Shown here piece after piece: positions 38,701 through 40,911 of a stretch of 40,911 nt of DNA. The stretch is from assembly GCA_964479745.1 (NCBI GenBank), contig CAYZNJ010000002.1, forward strand, positions 1-40,911. Direction: 5' to 3'. A program made the position numbers and the translations under genes. The notes below the pieces were generated by a model, which was not told the origin of the DNA, searched no databases, and saw only the letters and a program-made list of their open reading frames with translations. Numbering within the stretch: the stretch's first letter is position 1; each line of letters begins with the position of its first letter. The DNA comes from JACPNK01 sp964479745 (GTDB lineage: Bacteria; Patescibacteriota; Minisyncoccia; 2-02-FULL-40-12; IGHO2-12-FULL-4).

Positions 38701-39606
38701 CGGAGCTTGAAAAATTTTGTCAGGTATAAATTTGCTGAAAGCTTTAAAACTAAGCGGTATAGAAAACTCGTTAATAAGATAATCACAAATTTCTTTTCTG
38801 TTAATTCTCAAAACATACACAATACTTAGAGACTTTCTGCCGTCTTTTAATCTTATCTCGGAACTTCTAGTTTCTATTGTTGGCACATAACCAAACTCGT
38901 GCTTAAAACATTGTTGGACTTTTGCGACTATGGGCTGCTCGCTGGACACAAAGCCAAGCCTCCTGCTTTTTCTTGAACCATAGTCAGCAGTAATCCAGCC
39001 GTCGGAAATGAGCATACCGAGAATATAGCCCAGTTCTTCGCTAAATTTTTTCTTCTTTCCTTTATAAAACGAGAGTTGAACACCGACTCTGTCAGGATAT
39101 TTAGATCTGATAGTCAGCCAGTCGCCCGCATTTAAATTTTTTGCTTCTTTCCACTGAAACTCTCCTTTGTTTGTAAAAACTTTAAATTTTTGTGAAGAAG
39201 TGGCCGTAACTGACAGGCCATTTGAAAGAGTGATTTTATTTAAAGGCTTGGGTGGCATAACAAATAGGTTTGCGACCCTTCTTATTTTATTTTGAGTATA
39301 AACTCTATCGCCTTTTTTTATATCCTTTATACGCTTAATGCCTTTCGAAGTAAGAACAAGGGTATTTTCCTCAAAACATTCGCCGACGATTCTGGCAGAC
39401 TTTACAAATTTTACGTTATGCCGAAGCCCCATTTCGTTCATCGCATACAAAATCCTCCGGTGAACCGGTTTGAGACCGTCTCTGACATCGGGCAAAGCGC
39501 GAGAAACGATAACGCTCATCGCATAAGCTAAATAAGAATCGCGCATCTCCTCGGTAATTTCCCGAGACTCAATATTGCTTTGTTTTGGTTTATTTTTTTC
39601 TTCCAC
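35755..39606 (-). CDS. gyrA: DNA gyrase subunit A containing an intein
   Basis: Cuts and rejoins DNA to introduce negative supercoils with GyrB. The start codon is GTG at 39606. Extein landmarks: ALPDVRDGLKPVHRRILYAM, the catalytic Tyr592 (Tyr126 after splicing, near E. coli Tyr122) in AAQRYTEARL, and TNIPPHNLSEV. The C-terminal beta-pinwheel carries the GyrA box QKRGGKGL, which favours GyrA over ParC. The 1283-residue product includes a 466-residue intein (77-542) between KSARIVGE and CMGKYHPHGD; splicing gives 817 residues, a normal GyrA. The intein entry gives details. Confidence 0.96.
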   Translation of the reverse strand: MEEKNKPKQSNIESREITEEMRDSYLAYAMSVIVSRALPDVRDGLKPVHRRILYAMNEMGLRHNVKFVKSARIVGECFEENTLVLTSKGIKRIKDIKKGDRVYTQNKIRRVANLFVMPPKPLNKITLSNGLSVTATSSQKFKVFTNKGEFQWKEAKNLNAGDWLTIRSKYPDRVGVQLSFYKGKKKKFSEELGYILGMLISDGWITADYGSRKSRRLGFVSSEQPIVAKVQQCFKHEFGYVPTIETRSSEIRLKDGRKSLSIVYVLRINRKEICDYLINEFSIPLSFKAFSKFIPDKIFQAPRSVIFAFISGLLDGDGSVAKNRAVINYASSSEKLINQLQVLLQYLGIFSKKYTYKKTTPSMVNGRTVKANTFGKVLEIRGDEVQKLAKELKLFSTYKQNRLERIKAENIYRHWSSWGILPYGGQLIFSELSKQHLGGGWYSGMDGSKFRMGIKYHTGAKLRYSSDLQEKPLRLRQITELYIAEKLKKINSPLSGLIDELTNNDIRFLYVEKIENAKPETTYDIEVEGDHEFLANGIVAHNCMGKYHPHGDAAIYDSMVRMAQDFSLRYPLIDGQGNFGSLDSDPAAAQRYTEARLSSVAEGLLADLDKETVDFVDNYDGSRKEPVVLPSVVPNLLINGSMGIAVGMATNIPPHNLSEVLDGLVYMIDRPDADVAELSQFIKGPDFPTGGTIYNERDIINTYASGKGPIIMRAKAEIVEGKKGFQIVVTEIPYQVNKAELIQKIAELATGKEKKIDGIKDVRDESDKDGIRVVVDLKQDAFPKKILNQLFKYTELQKTFHVNMLALVDGIQPQTLSLKMALEKFLEHRRNVVIRRTQFELGKAKDRAHILEGLKEALDHIDAIIKLIRASASQEEALKNLMKKFSFTERQATAILEMKLRALAGLERKKVEDELKEKKTLIAYLEDLLAHPKKILGVIKEEFIQLKAKYGDERKTKVVKSALREVGEEELMPEEDSLFMVTQSGYIKRMAPENLKIQKRGGKGLIGMETKEEDIVSQFFMANTHDNILFFTNSGRAFQTKGYEVPESSRQSKGKAIVNFLNISPTELVTGVVPIPKQSKGMYLFMATKNGVVKKVAMSDFEKVRTNGLIAIKLKKDDELKWVRSTSGKDEIVLATSDGNSIRFKESDVRPMGRAASGVIGVRLEKEAKVVGMEAVSAEIPEKDLKLLVVMDKGYGKRTELRFYKVQHRGGRGIMTAKITAKTGQIISAHIVNPEGKEIIAVSQKGQVIKTSLDSISVLGRATQGVRIMKLAPGDSVASVVVV
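37981..39378 (-). other. Intein in GyrA with LAGLIDADG homing-endonuclease region
   Basis: Begins with Cys77 (CFEENTLVLTSKG) and ends with His541-Asn542, followed by Cys+1 of the extein: a standard self-splicing layout. The end motif is YDIEVEGDHEFLANGIVAHN. In block B the usual His (T-x-x-H) is Gln139 (TATSSQKF), which may slow or alter N-terminal cleavage. Endonuclease blocks C (LGYILGMLISDGW, about 192-204) and E (FAFISGLLDGDGSV, about 307-320) both keep acidic residues, so homing may be active. The insertion point, upstream of the YHPHGD motif, differs from the mycobacterial GyrA intein site, which from memory lies just after that motif. Confidence 0.9.
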
Positions 39607-39655
39607 GGTAACAGAAAATTAAGTATTAATTTTAATTTAACTTTTAAAGCGAGAG

Positions 39656-40066
39656 TTACTTGAATTCCGACAATGGTAATCCCTTATTGTTCGACTGGTT
39701 AAATATCCCTTTAGCAGAGTCTCTTTTCTTTTCCAAATCAAATTCCGTTTTGCTGCTGCCCATTAAATCAATAATGCTCGCTTTGAGCAAAGAAAAGGCG
39801 TTGCCAATAGAAGCAAAGGGAGATTCCGGTTCCTTAGCGTTTTTTACGGCTAACTCGGTCAGTTTTTTGACATCCCTGTCGGCAAAGCGCGTCGGGTCAA
39901 TTTCCTGCCTTACTTCTTCGGAATGCAACATGGCCACAAACTTCGCTTGCGTTGATTTAAACCAAACAAAACCAACCAAAGAAAAAGTTATCACTACGCA
40001 AAGCCACATCATTATGTGTCTTATATGCTCCGGCTGCTGACGGATTTCTTGTAATAATTTGCTCAT
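39656..40066 (-). CDS. Single-pass membrane protein, unknown function
   Basis: A 136-residue protein with one transmembrane helix (about residues 16-35, HIMMWLCVVITFSLVGFVWF) and a charged extracytoplasmic or cytoplasmic tail. Its N-terminus (MSKLLQEIRQQPEHIRHI) is charged and helical. No family is recognised. Its ATG shares bases with the stop codon of the metallo-beta-lactamase gene (TAATG), so the two are translationally coupled. The stop lies about 50 bases before gyrA's GTG, so it may be in the same transcript. Confidence 0.7.
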   Translation of the reverse strand: MSKLLQEIRQQPEHIRHIMMWLCVVITFSLVGFVWFKSTQAKFVAMLHSEEVRQEIDPTRFADRDVKKLTELAVKNAKEPESPFASIGNAFSLLKASIIDLMGSSKTEFDLEKKRDSAKGIFNQSNNKGLPLSEFK

Positions 40067-40701
40067 TAGTAATTTAGTAAAACTAATTTCATTTCTTCCT
40101 GCGGCAAAGTCTTGGCGCTAACTTTTAGCTTGTCTAATTTTTCCTGAGCCAACCCGACTTCCTTTAAAAACTTGTCAGCCGGCTCTATATCCACATTCAA
40201 ACCCGGAACTTTATAATGCATCGGAATGACTATTTTAGGCTCAATCTGGCCGATGATTTTGACCGCCTCTTTGGCGCCGATGGTATATTTGCCGCCAACC
40301 GGAATAAGCAGAACGTCAACATTGTCTAAAAGGTCAAGTTGTTTTTCGTCCAGACTTTCCTGACCCAGATCTCCTAAATGGCAAATAACAACATCCTCAA
40401 ACTTAATGGAGTAAATCGTGTTCGGTCCCCGTTCAGCGCCGCCGGCGTTATCGTGAAAAGAAGGTATGCCCTGAATGTAAACTCCTTTGACTTCATACTC
40501 GCCCGGATTTTTAATTATCATTGTCTCCGCTTCCGCCCCCTCTATGTTAGCATGGTCGTAGTGGTCATGAGTTACCAAAACAATCTGGTCTTTGATTCTG
40601 GGCGGCTTTAGTCCGATTTCCTTGGAAAATGGGTCAACAAGCAAAGAGACTTCTTTGCCCTCAAGACGAAAACAACTATGCCCCAGCCAGCTTAATGTCA
40701 T
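40066..40701 (-). CDS. Metallo-beta-lactamase-fold hydrolase (UlaG/UPF0173-like)
   Basis: A 211-residue protein. Starts LSWLGHSCFRLEG, then DPFSKEIGLKPP, and has the metal motif VTHDHYDHANI, IPSFHD, ICHLGDLGQ and the final IVIPMHYKVPG. The family of small UlaG-like proteins hydrolyses phosphoester or lactone-type substrates; the precise one is unknown. No signal peptide, so cytoplasmic. Its leaderless-type promoter is at 40710-40738. It overlaps the next gene by one stop/start (TAATG). Confidence 0.9.
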   Translation of the reverse strand: MTLSWLGHSCFRLEGKEVSLLVDPFSKEIGLKPPRIKDQIVLVTHDHYDHANIEGAEAETMIIKNPGEYEVKGVYIQGIPSFHDNAGGAERGPNTIYSIKFEDVVICHLGDLGQESLDEKQLDLLDNVDVLLIPVGGKYTIGAKEAVKIIGQIEPKIVIPMHYKVPGLNVDIEPADKFLKEVGLAQEKLDKLKVSAKTLPQEEMKLVLLNY

Positions 40702-40709
40702 ATGCAGTC

Positions 40710-40738
40710 ATTATACCAAATAATATGGAGCGGTTCAA
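40710..40738 (-). promoter_or_regulatory. Promoter of the metallo-beta-lactamase-fold gene
   Basis: On the minus strand, TTGAAC (40738-40733) and TATAAT (40715-40710) are 17 bases apart. The ATG begins 8 bases after the -10 box, so the message is probably leaderless. Confidence 0.88.
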
Positions 40739-40756
40739 CATCAAAAATTAGCCGGC

Positions 40757-40785
40757 TTGCCCTTATTTGGAAAATAATGTAGGAT
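40757..40785 (+). promoter_or_regulatory. Promoter of the partial gene at 40797
   Basis: TTGCCC (40757-40762) and TAGGAT (40780-40785) are 17 bases apart. The ATG at 40797 follows 11 bases later, giving a leader of only a few bases. Confidence 0.55.
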
Positions 40786-40796
40786 ACTTGAACATT

Positions 40797-40911
40797 ATGG
40801 AAATAGCTCAAACAAGCGTCCTGCCGGCTCAAGATCCGATTGACCTAAGCACGATGAATCCCGTACGAAGTCTCGCTCGCGACAAGGTCGCGAGTCCGAA
40901 GGACCTCGGCG
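40797..40911 (+). CDS. N-terminus of an unidentified protein, cut by the window end
   Basis: ATG at 40797 opens a frame with no stop to the window edge, 38 codons. It reads MEIAQTSVLPAQDPIDLST, then MNPVRSLARDKVASPKDLGG-like sequence. The second part is translated from the ATGAATCCCGTAC repeat and does not look like a natural protein. So either the gene is read through a repeat, as in ileS and tsaD, or the true frame is the short first part only. A promoter-like signal precedes it. The rest of the protein is not in this window. Confidence 0.5.
   Translation, partial: MEIAQTSVLPAQDPIDLSTMNPVRSLARDKVASPKDLG
40854..40911 (+). repeat. ATGAATCCCGTAC palindrome, copy 2, truncated by the window
   Basis: The 13 bases ATGAATCCCGTAC (40854-40866) match those at 28365-28377, followed by RAAGT in both. 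A stem-loop CTCGCGA-CAAGG-TCGCGAG (40876-40894) comes next, unlike the inner hairpins of copy 1, so the family shares an end sequence but varies inside. It is in frame with the ATG at 40797. Confidence 0.7.

Noticed and set aside
35755..39606. Long plus-strand open frames across gyrA
   Set aside because: They are antisense shadows of gyrA. The minus-strand protein has every gyrase and intein motif.

Overview
The window looks like a chromosomal segment of a Candidate Phyla Radiation (Patescibacteria) bacterium, most likely in or near Parcubacteria. This rests on content and style, not on a database match. Genes are compact and usually lack Shine-Dalgarno sites, and a few show leaderless promoters. 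The synthetases are divergent (a short ValRS, a single-chain GlyRS). Several secreted proteins carry long threonine-rich stalks, several membrane proteins have a VirB2/TrbC-like pilin module, and palindromic repeats sit between and inside genes. TGA ends genes where expected (for example rplT at 19997-19999), so the standard bacterial code applies.

Layout. 1-5912 (minus): a partial secreted Thr-stalk protein, a small membrane protein, glyS, a DUF11-like membrane protein and recO. 5932-6127 is a long hairpin. 6130-11707: ileS with two unusual insertions, a small membrane protein on the plus strand, and argS. 11990-15503: htrA, a small HExxH protein, smpB, an unknown gene, and ssrA (tmRNA), so both trans-translation components lie within 2 kb. 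15564-18868: two divergent surface genes. 18907-19999: infC-rpmI-rplT. 20000-21162: a repeat-rich island with one orphan gene, ending in tRNA-Glu. 21224-29051: tsaD, a zinc-ribbon gene, valS, a frameshifted prsW, hsp20, vanW, an ATP-grasp ligase and a methyltransferase. 29055-33510: tRNA-Leu and a five-gene minus-strand cluster of pilin-like and secreted proteins, one fusing a pilin-like module to a lytic transglycosylase. 33777-40701: a solute-binding protein, a methyltransferase, gyrA with an intein, a small membrane protein and a metallo-beta-lactamase-fold protein. 40797 to the end is the start of an unidentified gene.

The most interesting signal is non-coding. Three intergenic elements (3414-3561, 11762-11974 and 33537-33751) share one architecture. 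Loop sequences are conserved, including an identical 7-base loop CGCTGGA, while the stems closing those loops differ in sequence yet stay complementary. That is the signature of a structured RNA family or of a mobile DNA hairpin family. A separate 196-bp palindrome at 5932-6127 has outer-arm mismatches that would all be G-U pairs on the plus strand. Two further repeat families occur: one beginning ATGAATCCCGTAC at 28365 and 40854, and one with a TACTGAGCA hairpin at 20000, 20883 and 21044. Palindromic repeats have also entered the reading frames of ileS, tsaD and the last partial gene.
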